Part shown: positions 44,732-52,653 of the stretch, piece by piece
Numbering within the stretch: the first letter of the stretch is position 1
Layout: each line of letters starts with the position of its first letter
DNA from: Massilia sp. CFBP 13721
GTDB taxonomy: Bacteria; Pseudomonadota; Gammaproteobacteria; Burkholderiales; Burkholderiaceae_D
DNA length: 64,000 bases
Direction of reading: 5' to 3'
Assembly: GCF_014842025.1 (NCBI RefSeq)
Contig: NZ_JACYUY010000029.1
Coordinates: forward strand, 1-64,000
Notes under the pieces: generated by a model
Seen by the model: the letters and a program-made list of their open reading frames with translations, nothing else
The model's database searches: none
What the model was told of the DNA's origin: nothing
Program-made: the position numbers and the translations under genes

Positions 44732-46291
44732 TCAGGGTACAAGCAAGGCGAGGCCGCCGGCGAGGTGGCGCACGGTGGCGTGCCCCAGTTCGCCGGCGAT
44801 GCGCGCCGCCTGGGCGCTGCGGCTGCCGCTGCGGCAGAAGAACACCAGCGGGCGCGTCTCCCGCCCCAGCCAGGCTGCGTGTTCGGGCAGGCGCGACAAG
44901 GGCAGGCTGTAGGCCGCGCGTCCATGCAGCCTGGGTGTGCCGAGCGCGTGCTCGCAGGCTTCGCGCACGTCGACCAGCAGCGCGTTCGGGTGCGCATCGA
45001 GGAAGATCGCCAATCCCTGCGCATCCAGTGCGCATGGCGCCACTGCCGACGCCGGCAGCGCAGGCGCGGCAGGCATGGCGCCCGATCCGGTTACCGGACA
45101 GGCGGCGGGTGGCGGCGCCAGCAGCGCCTGGCCGCAACGCGCGATGCGTGCACAGGCCGCGTCGATGAACGCCTCGTCCGCCAGCGGCCCGAAGGACATG
45201 CGCACTGCATTCGCACAGCGTTCGTGCGGCAGTCCCATCGCCACCAGCACATAGCTGGGCGCGGCCTGCGCCGCCGAACAGGCCGACCCCGCGCTGACGC
45301 GGATGCCGGCGGCATCGAACAGGTCGAGCAGCGCTTTGCCCGACCTGCCCGGCACCGTGAAGTTGAGCGTGGTCGGCAGCGCGTGGTCGAAAGGGGCATT
45401 GAATGCAATGCCGGGAAAGGCCGCGCGCAGGCTCGCCACCAGCCGCGCACGCATGGCAAGCAGCTGCGCATGACTGCGGAATGTAGCGCCCTCTTCCAGC
45501 GCGCGCAGCACCGCGCCGAGTGCGGCGATGCCGGCCATGTTCTCGGTGCCGGCGCGCTGGCCCGCTTCCTGGCCGCCGCCGCACAGCAGCGGCGTGTAGG
45601 GAGCGCCGTCGCGCACGTACAGCATGCCGATGCCCTTCGGCGCGTACAGCTTGTGGCCGGAGAACGGCGCGTAATCGATGCGCGTTTTACTCAGCGCCAG
45701 TGGCAGCTTGCCGAGCGCCTGCACGCAGTCGACCATCCACAGCGCGGCGCTGCCGGTTTCTTCGAGCACGGCGGCAATGCCGTCGAGGTCGGACACGACC
45801 CCGGTTTCGTTATTCGCCGCCATCGTGCACAGCAAGGCGGTGCGCGGCGCCAGTTCGCGCAAGACGTCGAGACGATGGCGCCCGCCGGCGTCGACCGGCA
45901 GCGCCTGCAGCGTCAAGCCGGTGCCAAGCAGCGCGTTCCAGTGCGCCAGGCTTTCCGGCACCGCCTTGTGTTCGGTCGCGCCGTACAACAGCAGGTCGCC
46001 GCAGGGCAGCCCGGCCGCGCGCCGTGCGCGCAGCGCGCACAGGCTCGACAGCACGGCGGTCTGGATGCCTTCGGTAGCGCCGCTGTTGAAGATCACCCGG
46101 CCGTCCTGCACGCCGAGCACACGGCGGGCGCGGCTGCGTACGTCGTCGAGCAGCGCACGCGCGCGCAGGCCGGCCGCATGGCTGCTGCTCGGATTGCCGA
46201 AACACTGGCGTAGCGCCGCTTGCGCAGCCTGAATGGCCGCCGGCAGCACCGGTGACGTCGCATTCGCGTCGAGGTAAATTTCAATATTCAT
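44732..46291 (-). CDS. Cysteine desulfurase fused to a rhodanese domain
   Basis: A 519-residue two-domain sulfur-transfer protein. Residues 1-390 are a class V aminotransferase-fold desulfurase with GATEHKAV, AANNETGVVSDLD, the PLP lysine in FSGHKLYAPKG (K214) and the persulfide-carrying cysteine in SAGSACSAAQ (C338). A Pro/Ala linker leads to a C-terminal rhodanese domain (about 420-519) with active-site FFCRSGSRSAQ (C486). The fusion suggests direct handover of persulfide sulfur to a rhodanese cysteine. ATG 46291 was chosen (MNIEIYLDANATSP); a TTG at 46303 would add four residues. It is divergent from an Lrp/AsnC regulator and lies 62 bases before ndvB. No isc or suf genes are adjacent. Confidence 0.93.
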   Translation of the reverse strand: MNIEIYLDANATSPVLPAAIQAAQAALRQCFGNPSSSHAAGLRARALLDDVRSRARRVLGVQDGRVIFNSGATEGIQTAVLSSLCALRARRAAGLPCGDLLLYGATEHKAVPESLAHWNALLGTGLTLQALPVDAGGRHRLDVLRELAPRTALLCTMAANNETGVVSDLDGIAAVLEETGSAALWMVDCVQALGKLPLALSKTRIDYAPFSGHKLYAPKGIGMLYVRDGAPYTPLLCGGGQEAGQRAGTENMAGIAALGAVLRALEEGATFRSHAQLLAMRARLVASLRAAFPGIAFNAPFDHALPTTLNFTVPGRSGKALLDLFDAAGIRVSAGSACSAAQAAPSYVLVAMGLPHERCANAVRMSFGPLADEAFIDAACARIARCGQALLAPPPAACPVTGSGAMPAAPALPASAVAPCALDAQGLAIFLDAHPNALLVDVREACEHALGTPRLHGRAAYSLPLSRLPEHAAWLGRETRPLVFFCRSGSRSAQAARIAGELGHATVRHLAGGLALLVP

Positions 46292-46312
46292 AATAAATCT
46301 CAATATCTAATA

Positions 46313-46361
46313 AACACGATCCCAGATCGTGTTATTGTTAAGCAATATCTTACGAAGATAT
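46313..46361. promoter_or_regulatory. Twin palindromes between desulfurase fusion and Lrp gene
   Basis: AACACGATC-CCA-GATCGTGTT (46313-46333) and ATATCTT-ACG-AAGATAT (46345-46361) are perfect dyads whose centres are 30 bases apart, about three helical turns. They lie in the 148-base AT-rich gap between divergent promoters, nearer the desulfurase. They are candidate operators for the adjacent Lrp-type regulator, though the two sequences differ. Confidence 0.6.
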
Positions 46362-46439
46362 GGCAGAAAGCACGTTCTAAATAAGCTATTAAAAACAGTT
46401 TTTAAAGCATGTTTGTTCTATTAGTGACCCATAATTAAA

Positions 46440-46925
46440 ATGAATTCACTGGACAAGTTTGATTGTGCGATCCTTGCCGCACTCCAGGCCGATGCGACGC
46501 TGTCGATCTCGGGCCTCTCCGACAAGGTCGGCCTCTCCAGCACCCCCTGCTGGAAGCGCGTCAAGCGCCTCGAAGAAGAGGGCTATATCGAAAGCCGCGT
46601 CACCATCGTCAACCGCCAGAAGGTCGGCTTGCCGGTGACGGTGTTCGTCAGCGTGCGTACCCCCGAACATGATGAAAAATGGCTGGAGCGCTTTGCCGCC
46701 GCCGTCGTCGCGCTGCCCGAAGTGCTGGAATTTCACCGCATGAGCGGCGACGTCGATTACCTGCTGAAGGTGGCCACCACCGACATCGCCGGCTACGACC
46801 GCTTCTACAAGAAGCTGATCAAGACCGCGCAACTGAGCGGCGTCTCCTCGGCCTTCTCGATGGAGCAGATCAAGTGCACGACTGCCCTGCCGCTGGAGCT
46901 GATCGCGCACGGCTTGCCTGCCTGA
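46440..46925 (+). CDS. Lrp/AsnC family transcriptional regulator
   Basis: A 161-residue regulator with an N-terminal HTH (about residues 6-50: ATLSISGLSDKVGLSSTPCW, KRVKRLEEEGYI) and a RAM/AsnC effector domain (about 65-150; VTVFVSVRT, VLEFHRMSGDVDYLLKV). This family senses amino acids as octamers and often controls a divergent gene plus itself. Its divergent neighbour degrades cysteine, so cysteine or a related amino acid is a plausible effector; this is an inference. The following gene on the same strand encodes an amino-acid-binding protein 69 bases on. Confidence 0.93.
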   Translation: MNSLDKFDCAILAALQADATLSISGLSDKVGLSSTPCWKRVKRLEEEGYIESRVTIVNRQKVGLPVTVFVSVRTPEHDEKWLERFAAAVVALPEVLEFHRMSGDVDYLLKVATTDIAGYDRFYKKLIKTAQLSGVSSAFSMEQIKCTTALPLELIAHGLPA

Positions 46926-46994
46926 GACAGTCGCACCGGGCTGTCGTTGTATGCGATGATTGCGGCCGTTCGTACTATTAACGGAGACAGGCTG

Positions 46995-48128
46995 ATGCCA
47001 TCAACAATGAACCTCGCGCCGCTGGCGCTGGCCGCGCTGCTGTGCGCCTCGAATGGGGCGCTGGCGCAGGAACAGACCATCAAGATTGGCGTGACCGGCC
47101 CGCTCTCGGGCGCGAATGCCTTTGCCGGCAAGGACAACGAAAACGGCGTGCGCCTGGCCGTCGAAGAACTCAACACCCAGAACATCAAGGTGGCGGGTAA
47201 AACGCTGCGCTTCGCGCTACAGTCCGAAGACGATGCCGGCGATCCCAAGCAAGGCGTGACGGTCGCGCAAAAACTGGTCGATGGCGGCGTCAAGTTCGTG
47301 CTCGGCCCCTACAATTCGGGCGTCGCGATCCCCGCCTCGCGGGTCTACAACGATGCCGGCGCCCTGATGTCCACGGTCGGCACCAATCCGAAGATCACGC
47401 AAGGCGGCTACAAGGGCGTGTTCCGCATCGTCGCCAGCGATTCGCAGGTCGGCGGCGCCATGGCGAACTACGCCGCGCGCGAGCTGAAGCTGAAGAATGT
47501 CGGCGTCATCGACGACCGCACCGCCTTCGGCACCGGCATCGCCACCGAATTCAAGCGCCAGGCGCAGGCCGCCGGCATGAAGGTCGCGGGCCACGAATTC
47601 ACCAACGACAAGGCCAGCGATTTCGCCGCCATCCTCACCGCCCTGCGGGCGAAAAAGGTCGACGCCATCTTCTTCGGCGGCTATGCGCCGCAGGCGGCGC
47701 CGATGGTGCGCCAGATGAAGGCGCTCGGCCTGAACGTGCCGCTGCTCGGTGGCGACACGCTGTGCAGTCCGGAGATGGCGAAACTCGGCGGCGCGGCCGT
47801 TGGAGAAAACGTGCGCTGCGCCCAGGCCGGCGCCATCATCGCCAAGCAGCCCGCGGGTCCGGCCTTCCTGGCGAAGTACAAGGCGCGCTTCAAGCGCGAG
47901 CCCGACGTCTACGCGCCCTCGTTCTATGACCAGACCATGTTCATCGCCCAGGCGATGAAAGCGGCCAACAGCCTCGATCCGGCAGCGGTGGCGCAACAGC
48001 TGCGTACATTGAGCCACCAGGGCGTGGTCGGCAGCTACGGCTACGACGACAAGGGCAACCTGAAAAAGACCGCCGTCACCGTCTACACGTTCAAAAACAG
48101 CGCGCTGGCGCCACTGGCAAGTTACTGA
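46995..48128 (+). CDS. Branched-chain-type amino-acid ABC transporter substrate-binding protein
   Basis: A periplasmic binding protein of the LivJ/LivK type (Peripla_BP_6), 377 residues. Signal peptide ends in NGALAQ (about residue 22). Family features are IKIGVTGPLSGANAFAGKDN and the ligand-region VLGPYNSGVAIPASRVYND. GGAGAC at 46983-46988 selects ATG 46995 over an upstream in-frame ATG. No LivHMGF-type permease or ATPase genes are adjacent, so it is an orphan binding protein. It is 11 bases from the next gene, a DUF885 protein. Confidence 0.92.
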   Translation: MPSTMNLAPLALAALLCASNGALAQEQTIKIGVTGPLSGANAFAGKDNENGVRLAVEELNTQNIKVAGKTLRFALQSEDDAGDPKQGVTVAQKLVDGGVKFVLGPYNSGVAIPASRVYNDAGALMSTVGTNPKITQGGYKGVFRIVASDSQVGGAMANYAARELKLKNVGVIDDRTAFGTGIATEFKRQAQAAGMKVAGHEFTNDKASDFAAILTALRAKKVDAIFFGGYAPQAAPMVRQMKALGLNVPLLGGDTLCSPEMAKLGGAAVGENVRCAQAGAIIAKQPAGPAFLAKYKARFKREPDVYAPSFYDQTMFIAQAMKAANSLDPAAVAQQLRTLSHQGVVGSYGYDDKGNLKKTAVTVYTFKNSALAPLASY

Positions 48129-48139
48129 GGTTTTACGAC

Positions 48140-49948
48140 ATGAACCACGTTTTTAACATCGGCGCGCTGGCCGCCGCCGCCCTGATCGCCTGCACGCCGG
48201 CGCTCGCCGCACAGGCCGCAGCGCCTTCGGCGAAACAGGCCGTCGTCAGCCCGCAGGCCGGCAAAGCCTTGAACGTACTCGCCGACGAGTACTACGATGC
48301 GCTGGCGCGCTTCGACCCGGTGTCCGCCAGCGAAAGCGGCGACAACCGCTTCATCGACCAGATCGGCATGACGATCTCGCCGACCGAGCGCACCAAACAG
48401 TTCGCACGCTACAAGGCATTCCAGAAGCGCCTGCACGCGATCAAGCGCAACCAGCTGAACGCGCGCGACCAGACCAGCTACGACATCCTCGACTACGAGC
48501 TGGCCACGGCGCTGCGCTTCGAACCCTTCCCCGAACACCTGCTGCCGCTGAACCAGATGGACAGCATGCCGGTCACGCTGGCGAATTACGCCAGCGGCCA
48601 GGGCGCGCAACCCTTGACCACCACCCAGGACTACCGCGCCTACGCCAGCCGCCTGGCGCAGCTGGGTCCCTGGATCGACCAGGCGATCGCCAACATGCGC
48701 GAAGGGATCAAGCGCGGCATCGTTCATCCACGTCCGGTGATGGTCTCCGCCCTGCCCCAGTTCAAGCAGCTGGTGGCAGCAAGTCCGGAGACGAGCATCT
48801 ACTACACGCCGGTGACCAACTTTCCGGGCGGCTTTTCGGACGCCGACAAGCGCGCGCTCACCAAGCTGTATGGCGCGACCATCGGCGGCAAATTGAACCC
48901 GGCCTTGAACCGCCTGGCCACCTTCATCGACAAGGAATACCTGCCGGCCACGCGCACCAGCACCGGCTGGAACGCGCTGCCGAACGGCGCCGCCTGGTAC
49001 CAGGTGCGTGTCGCCAGCCAGACCACGACGGACCTGACGCCGGAGGCGATCCACGAAATCGGCTTGAAGGAAGTGGCGCGCATCCAGGGAGAATACGGCC
49101 GCACCGGTCCGAAGATGGGCTATAACGGCCCCGCCGCCGGTCTGCCGGCCTGGGTGGCGCAGCAGCCGAAATTCAAGCCGTTCAAGACCGAGCAGGAAGT
49201 CATCGACGTCTACCGCAAGCTCGATGCGCAACTGCGCACCAAGCTGCCGTCGATGTTCAACCTGATGCCGAAGTCGCCACTCGACCTGCGCCTCGAGCCT
49301 GAACTGAGCCGCGCCACCGCATCGGACCACTACACCCCGCCGGCTGTGGACGGCACCCGTCCCGGCGTGTTCTGGTCGGTCGTGAACGACCCGACGCAAT
49401 ACGGCAGCACCGGCATGGTCACGCTGTTCCTGCACGAAGGCCAGCCGGGCCACCACTTCCACATCGCGCTGGTACAGGAACTGGGTTTACCGAACTTCCG
49501 CAAGTTCGGCGGCAACAACGCATTTACCGAAGGCTGGGCGCTGTATGCCGAGACCCTCGGCAAGGACATGGGCCTGTTCGACAAGCCGGAAGATTATTTC
49601 GGCCACCTGAACGACGAAATGCTGCGCGCGGCGCGCCTGGTGGTCGATACCGGCATCCACACCAAGGGCTGGACGCGCGAACAGGCGATCACCTATTTCA
49701 GCGACACGCTCGGCTACAGCGAGGCGGATTCGCGCGCGCAGATCGAGCGCTACATGATCTGGCCGGGGCAGGCGCTGGGCTACAAGATCGGCGCCCTGAA
49801 GATCACCGAACTGCGCCGCCGCGCGGAAGCTGCGCTGGGGCCGAAGTTCGATTTGCGCGCTTTCCACGATATCGTGCTGGGTGAAGGGACGCTGCCGCTG
49901 TCGCTGCTGGAGGCGAAGGTGGATCGGTGGATCGTTAAGTCGAAGTAA
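48140..49948 (+). CDS. DUF885 family exported metallopeptidase-like protein
   Basis: A 602-residue protein with a signal peptide ending in PALAAQA. The DUF885 domain fills the mature part; a zinc-binding HExxH-like site reads FLHEGQPGHHFHIA, with the downstream glutamate in NNAFTEGWALYAE. These proteins are predicted zinc carboxypeptidases or oligopeptidases. It follows the amino-acid-binding protein by 11 bases, so peptide breakdown and amino-acid capture may be co-expressed. Confidence 0.9.
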   Translation: MNHVFNIGALAAAALIACTPALAAQAAAPSAKQAVVSPQAGKALNVLADEYYDALARFDPVSASESGDNRFIDQIGMTISPTERTKQFARYKAFQKRLHAIKRNQLNARDQTSYDILDYELATALRFEPFPEHLLPLNQMDSMPVTLANYASGQGAQPLTTTQDYRAYASRLAQLGPWIDQAIANMREGIKRGIVHPRPVMVSALPQFKQLVAASPETSIYYTPVTNFPGGFSDADKRALTKLYGATIGGKLNPALNRLATFIDKEYLPATRTSTGWNALPNGAAWYQVRVASQTTTDLTPEAIHEIGLKEVARIQGEYGRTGPKMGYNGPAAGLPAWVAQQPKFKPFKTEQEVIDVYRKLDAQLRTKLPSMFNLMPKSPLDLRLEPELSRATASDHYTPPAVDGTRPGVFWSVVNDPTQYGSTGMVTLFLHEGQPGHHFHIALVQELGLPNFRKFGGNNAFTEGWALYAETLGKDMGLFDKPEDYFGHLNDEMLRAARLVVDTGIHTKGWTREQAITYFSDTLGYSEADSRAQIERYMIWPGQALGYKIGALKITELRRRAEAALGPKFDLRAFHDIVLGEGTLPLSLLEAKVDRWIVKSK

Positions 49949-50015
49949 GGAGTACGCACAAGGTGAGCCTTGCTCCACCTTGTGCGTGCGTGTAGCGACA
50001 TTCCCGGGAGAAGCC

Positions 50016-50639
50016 GTGCCATCGTGGAGCCTTGCAAATGGGGCGGAGCTTGCTGCTGCCAACAAATACACGTTCTATCGTCCATCGGCCGAAGCGATCG
50101 GCAGGGTGGCTGTCGGCGATACCGTCAAGCTGATATTCAACTACGATAACGACAATCCCGACGGTTGGACGGGCGAGCGCATGTGGGTTCTCGTCGACTA
50201 CATCGATGGACAGGGCCATTTTCGCGGGCGCCTGGACAATGAGCCCCGTCACATCAACGACCTGCATGCGGGCGATACGCTCGAGTTCAGCGATTTCCAC
50301 ATCATCCAGGTCGAGCACGACGACAGCAGCGGCGGCGACCTCGTAAGCCGCTATCACCCGCGCTGTTATGTTTCAGCCAGGGTACTGTACGATCGAGCAC
50401 CGATCGGGTATCTGTACCGTGAAGCCCCGGAACAGGAAGATGACAGCGGCTGGCGCATCTTTGCCGGTGACGAAACGGATGAATACTTTGCGGGCGAGGA
50501 CACCGTTTTCTATATATCGCTTGGTGCGGTTTTGAATCGCGATGACGCAATACTGCCGTTACTGGAAGCGGAGGTCGACAGCATCTTCGAGCGCGTGGCG
50601 GGAAGTGATGCGTTTGTCGCCGTGAATGCAGACGCGTGA
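50016..50639 (+). CDS. DUF2314 - DUF2185 (Imm33-like) protein
   Basis: A 207-residue cytoplasmic protein. Residues about 1-105 match the DUF2314 pattern (AANKYTFYRPSAEA, GDTVKLIF, ERMWVLVDYIDGQGHFRGRL). Residues about 120-207 match DUF2185/Imm33 (YVSARVLYDRAPIGYLYREA, DSGWRIFAGDETDEYF, YISLGAVLNRDDAILPLLEA). Imm33 members are immunity proteins for polymorphic toxins, but no toxin is adjacent, so it is an orphan here. The start is GTG 50016 with GGGAG upstream; the open frame extends back into the preceding gene but that part looks non-coding. Confidence 0.75.
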   Translation: MPSWSLANGAELAAANKYTFYRPSAEAIGRVAVGDTVKLIFNYDNDNPDGWTGERMWVLVDYIDGQGHFRGRLDNEPRHINDLHAGDTLEFSDFHIIQVEHDDSSGGDLVSRYHPRCYVSARVLYDRAPIGYLYREAPEQEDDSGWRIFAGDETDEYFAGEDTVFYISLGAVLNRDDAILPLLEAEVDSIFERVAGSDAFVAVNADA

Positions 50640-50712
50640 CGCCGGCACTCTTTTTTGGACATGACTGGCGGGGCTTTAGCCTGTCCGGTTATAGGTGTGC
50701 AAGGCTGGCTGC

Positions 50713-50742
50713 ACGCGTGGACGGCAGAGCCGTCCACCCTAC
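50713..50742 (-). repeat. Single REP copy
   Basis: A 30-base minus-strand member: head GTAGGGTGGAC, stem GGACGGC..GCCGTCC with a CTCT loop, tail CCACGCGT. The stem is two pairs longer than in the 27-base members. It lies between convergent genes. Confidence 0.88.
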
Positions 50743-50760
50743 GGAACGTTTCAGCTAGCT

Positions 50761-52443
50761 TTATTTCTCCGGCGCGATCCGCCACACCACCCCGCCGCCA
50801 TCGTCGACCACCAGCAGCGCCCCATCCGCCGCCACTTCGACGGCCGCCGGACGGCCCCACACATCGCGGTCGCTGAGCACCATGCCGGTCATGAAGTCCT
50901 GGTACTGCCCGGTCGGCACGCCACCCTTCATCAGCACGCGCACGACTTTATAGCCGGTCCTGATGCCGCGGTTCCAGGAGCCGTGCAAGGCCAGAAAGAT
51001 GTCGCCTTCGTACTCTTTCGGGAAGGCATTTTTTGCGCCCTTCGGTGCCTGGTAGACGACCATGCCCAGCGGCGCCGAGTGCGCCTGAATCAGGGTGTCG
51101 GGGACGATCACCTTGTTTTTCAGGTCGGGACGGATACCTTTTAAACGCGGCTCTTCGTTGGCGCCGATGTAGTACCACGGCCAGCCGTAGAAGCCATCCT
51201 TTTTCACGCGCGTGATGTAGTCCGGCGGCAGGTTGTCGCCCAGTTCGTCGCGCTCGTTGACGCTGCAGTACAGGTCGCCCGTGGCCGGGTACACCAGCAT
51301 GCCGACGCAGTTGCGCAGGCCGTTGGCGAAGGGGCGGCGGTTGCGGCCGTCGACGTCGAATGCCAGCACGGCGGCGCGCTCGGTTTCTTCGCCCCAGGCG
51401 GCGCCGACGCCATATTTCGCTTCCCACTGCGCCAGCGGCTGCGGCGGCGTGGCGCCGATTTTAGAGGCGATATTCGTCGCCGAGCCGACCGACAGCAGCA
51501 TCGTCTTGCCATCTTTCGAGAACGCGAGCGTACGCGTGACGTGGCCGCCGCTGGTGTCGCTGATTTTTTCGACGACCACTTCCGGTTCGCCCTTGGCCTT
51601 GAGGTCGCCGACGCTGTACGGGAAGCGCACGACTGAATTGACGTTGGCGACGTACAGGTATTGTGGATTGGCGCCGGCCGGCCACAGGGCCATGCCGTAG
51701 GGACGCGACAGGCCGCCGGCGAATACGCCGGCGGTCTCGGCTTTCTCTCCGTTGGCGCGCAGGACCGTGATTTGCCCCTTCGCCGCGTCGGACAGGAAGA
51801 TGTCGCCGTTCGGCGCGCGCAGCGGCAGGCGCGGCTTGCCGAGTTTGTCGGCGTAGATGCTGATTTTAAAACCCTTGGGGACGGCGGGCATCGCGCCATC
51901 GGGACGGGCTGCGAGCTTGGGACCGTTGCCGGCGCTCTCGCTGGCGAAGGGGGCAACCAGGTCGGTCGGTTTGATGTGGTGCAGGTCGCCGGGCTTGTCG
52001 ACGGTCCAGGCGGCGTGGTCGCCGGCTGCGGTTTTTGTGACGGCTGCCGCTGCTGGAGCGGAGGACTTGCCGCTTTGCGTGGCGAGGTAGGCGATCACGG
52101 CGGCGCGTTGCTTGGCATCGGCGACGCCGATTGGCATAGCGGTGCCGGGGACGTCCTTGTTCGGGTCGCGCAGGAAGATGTCGAGTTCGGCGCGGGTCCA
52201 GGTTTTGCCGGCGGCGCCGGCTTTGGTGAGCGCGTCGGTGTAGTTGAAGCTGGGGACGCCGGCGGCTTTGCGGCCGAGGACGTTGAACAGGCCGGGGCCG
52301 GCGCGCGAGGACAGCGCGGGGTCGACGGTGTGGCAGCTGGCGCAGTTTTGTTCGAAGAAGGTTTGGCCGGGGGTGGCGGCCATGGCGGTGCCTGAGAGCG
52401 CGAGGCAGGCGGCGATGGCCGCAGTGTGAATCTGGGTTTTCAT
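50761..52443 (-). CDS. Cytochrome c - PQQ-type sugar dehydrogenase (Gdh/Hhip-like propeller)
   Basis: A 560-residue periplasmic protein. Signal peptide ends in TAMAA (about residue 22). A class I cytochrome c domain at about 25-110 has the haem motif NCASCHT and the distal Met in PGTAMPIGV. After an Ala-rich linker comes a six-bladed propeller of the soluble-glucose-dehydrogenase/L-sorbosone dehydrogenase type (ISIYADKLGKPRLPLRAPNG, NGLRNCVGMLVYPATGDLY, GDIFLALHGSWNRG). Fusion of dehydrogenase and cytochrome would allow direct electron delivery to the respiratory chain. AAAGAGACC precedes ATG 52443. Substrate not determined. Confidence 0.87.
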   Translation of the reverse strand: MKTQIHTAAIAACLALSGTAMAATPGQTFFEQNCASCHTVDPALSSRAGPGLFNVLGRKAAGVPSFNYTDALTKAGAAGKTWTRAELDIFLRDPNKDVPGTAMPIGVADAKQRAAVIAYLATQSGKSSAPAAAAVTKTAAGDHAAWTVDKPGDLHHIKPTDLVAPFASESAGNGPKLAARPDGAMPAVPKGFKISIYADKLGKPRLPLRAPNGDIFLSDAAKGQITVLRANGEKAETAGVFAGGLSRPYGMALWPAGANPQYLYVANVNSVVRFPYSVGDLKAKGEPEVVVEKISDTSGGHVTRTLAFSKDGKTMLLSVGSATNIASKIGATPPQPLAQWEAKYGVGAAWGEETERAAVLAFDVDGRNRRPFANGLRNCVGMLVYPATGDLYCSVNERDELGDNLPPDYITRVKKDGFYGWPWYYIGANEEPRLKGIRPDLKNKVIVPDTLIQAHSAPLGMVVYQAPKGAKNAFPKEYEGDIFLALHGSWNRGIRTGYKVVRVLMKGGVPTGQYQDFMTGMVLSDRDVWGRPAAVEVAADGALLVVDDGGGVVWRIAPEK

Positions 52444-52535
52444 GGTCTCTTTGTTTTTGTTGCAGGCAGTGCGCGTGCGGTTGGAGCGCAGGCGTACGTG
52501 GGGCTGTTGCCTGCGCTGTAAGTGGTAGGTTGGAT

Positions 52536-52562
52536 CCGCATGGGCACGAGTGCCCATCCTAC
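52536..52562 (-). repeat. Single diverged REP copy
   Basis: A 27-base minus-strand member reading GTAGGATGGGC at the head and GCCCATGCGG at the tail. Relative to the main form, G to A in the head is matched by C to T in the opposite arm, keeping the stem paired. It lies between the dehydrogenase start and the M14 gene end. Confidence 0.82.
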
Positions 52563-52653
52563 GAGAAGCGTTTCGTATCCGGTGCGCGGCGCGCAGGCGC
52601 CGCGGGTAAGGGAAGCGTTCCGTGTCCAGTGCACGGAACGCAGGCCGAGCCGC

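Noticed and set aside
49881-50015. Upstream extension of the DUF2314-DUF2185 frame
   Set aside because: It overlaps the 3' end of the DUF885 gene in another frame and has Cys/Arg-rich non-homologous sequence; a GTG with a good Shine-Dalgarno at 50016 fits the domain start.
4043-52562. Repeated palindromes considered as a CRISPR array
   Set aside because: Copies are scattered over 48 kb, occur in both orientations, have no regular spacers and no cas genes are present.
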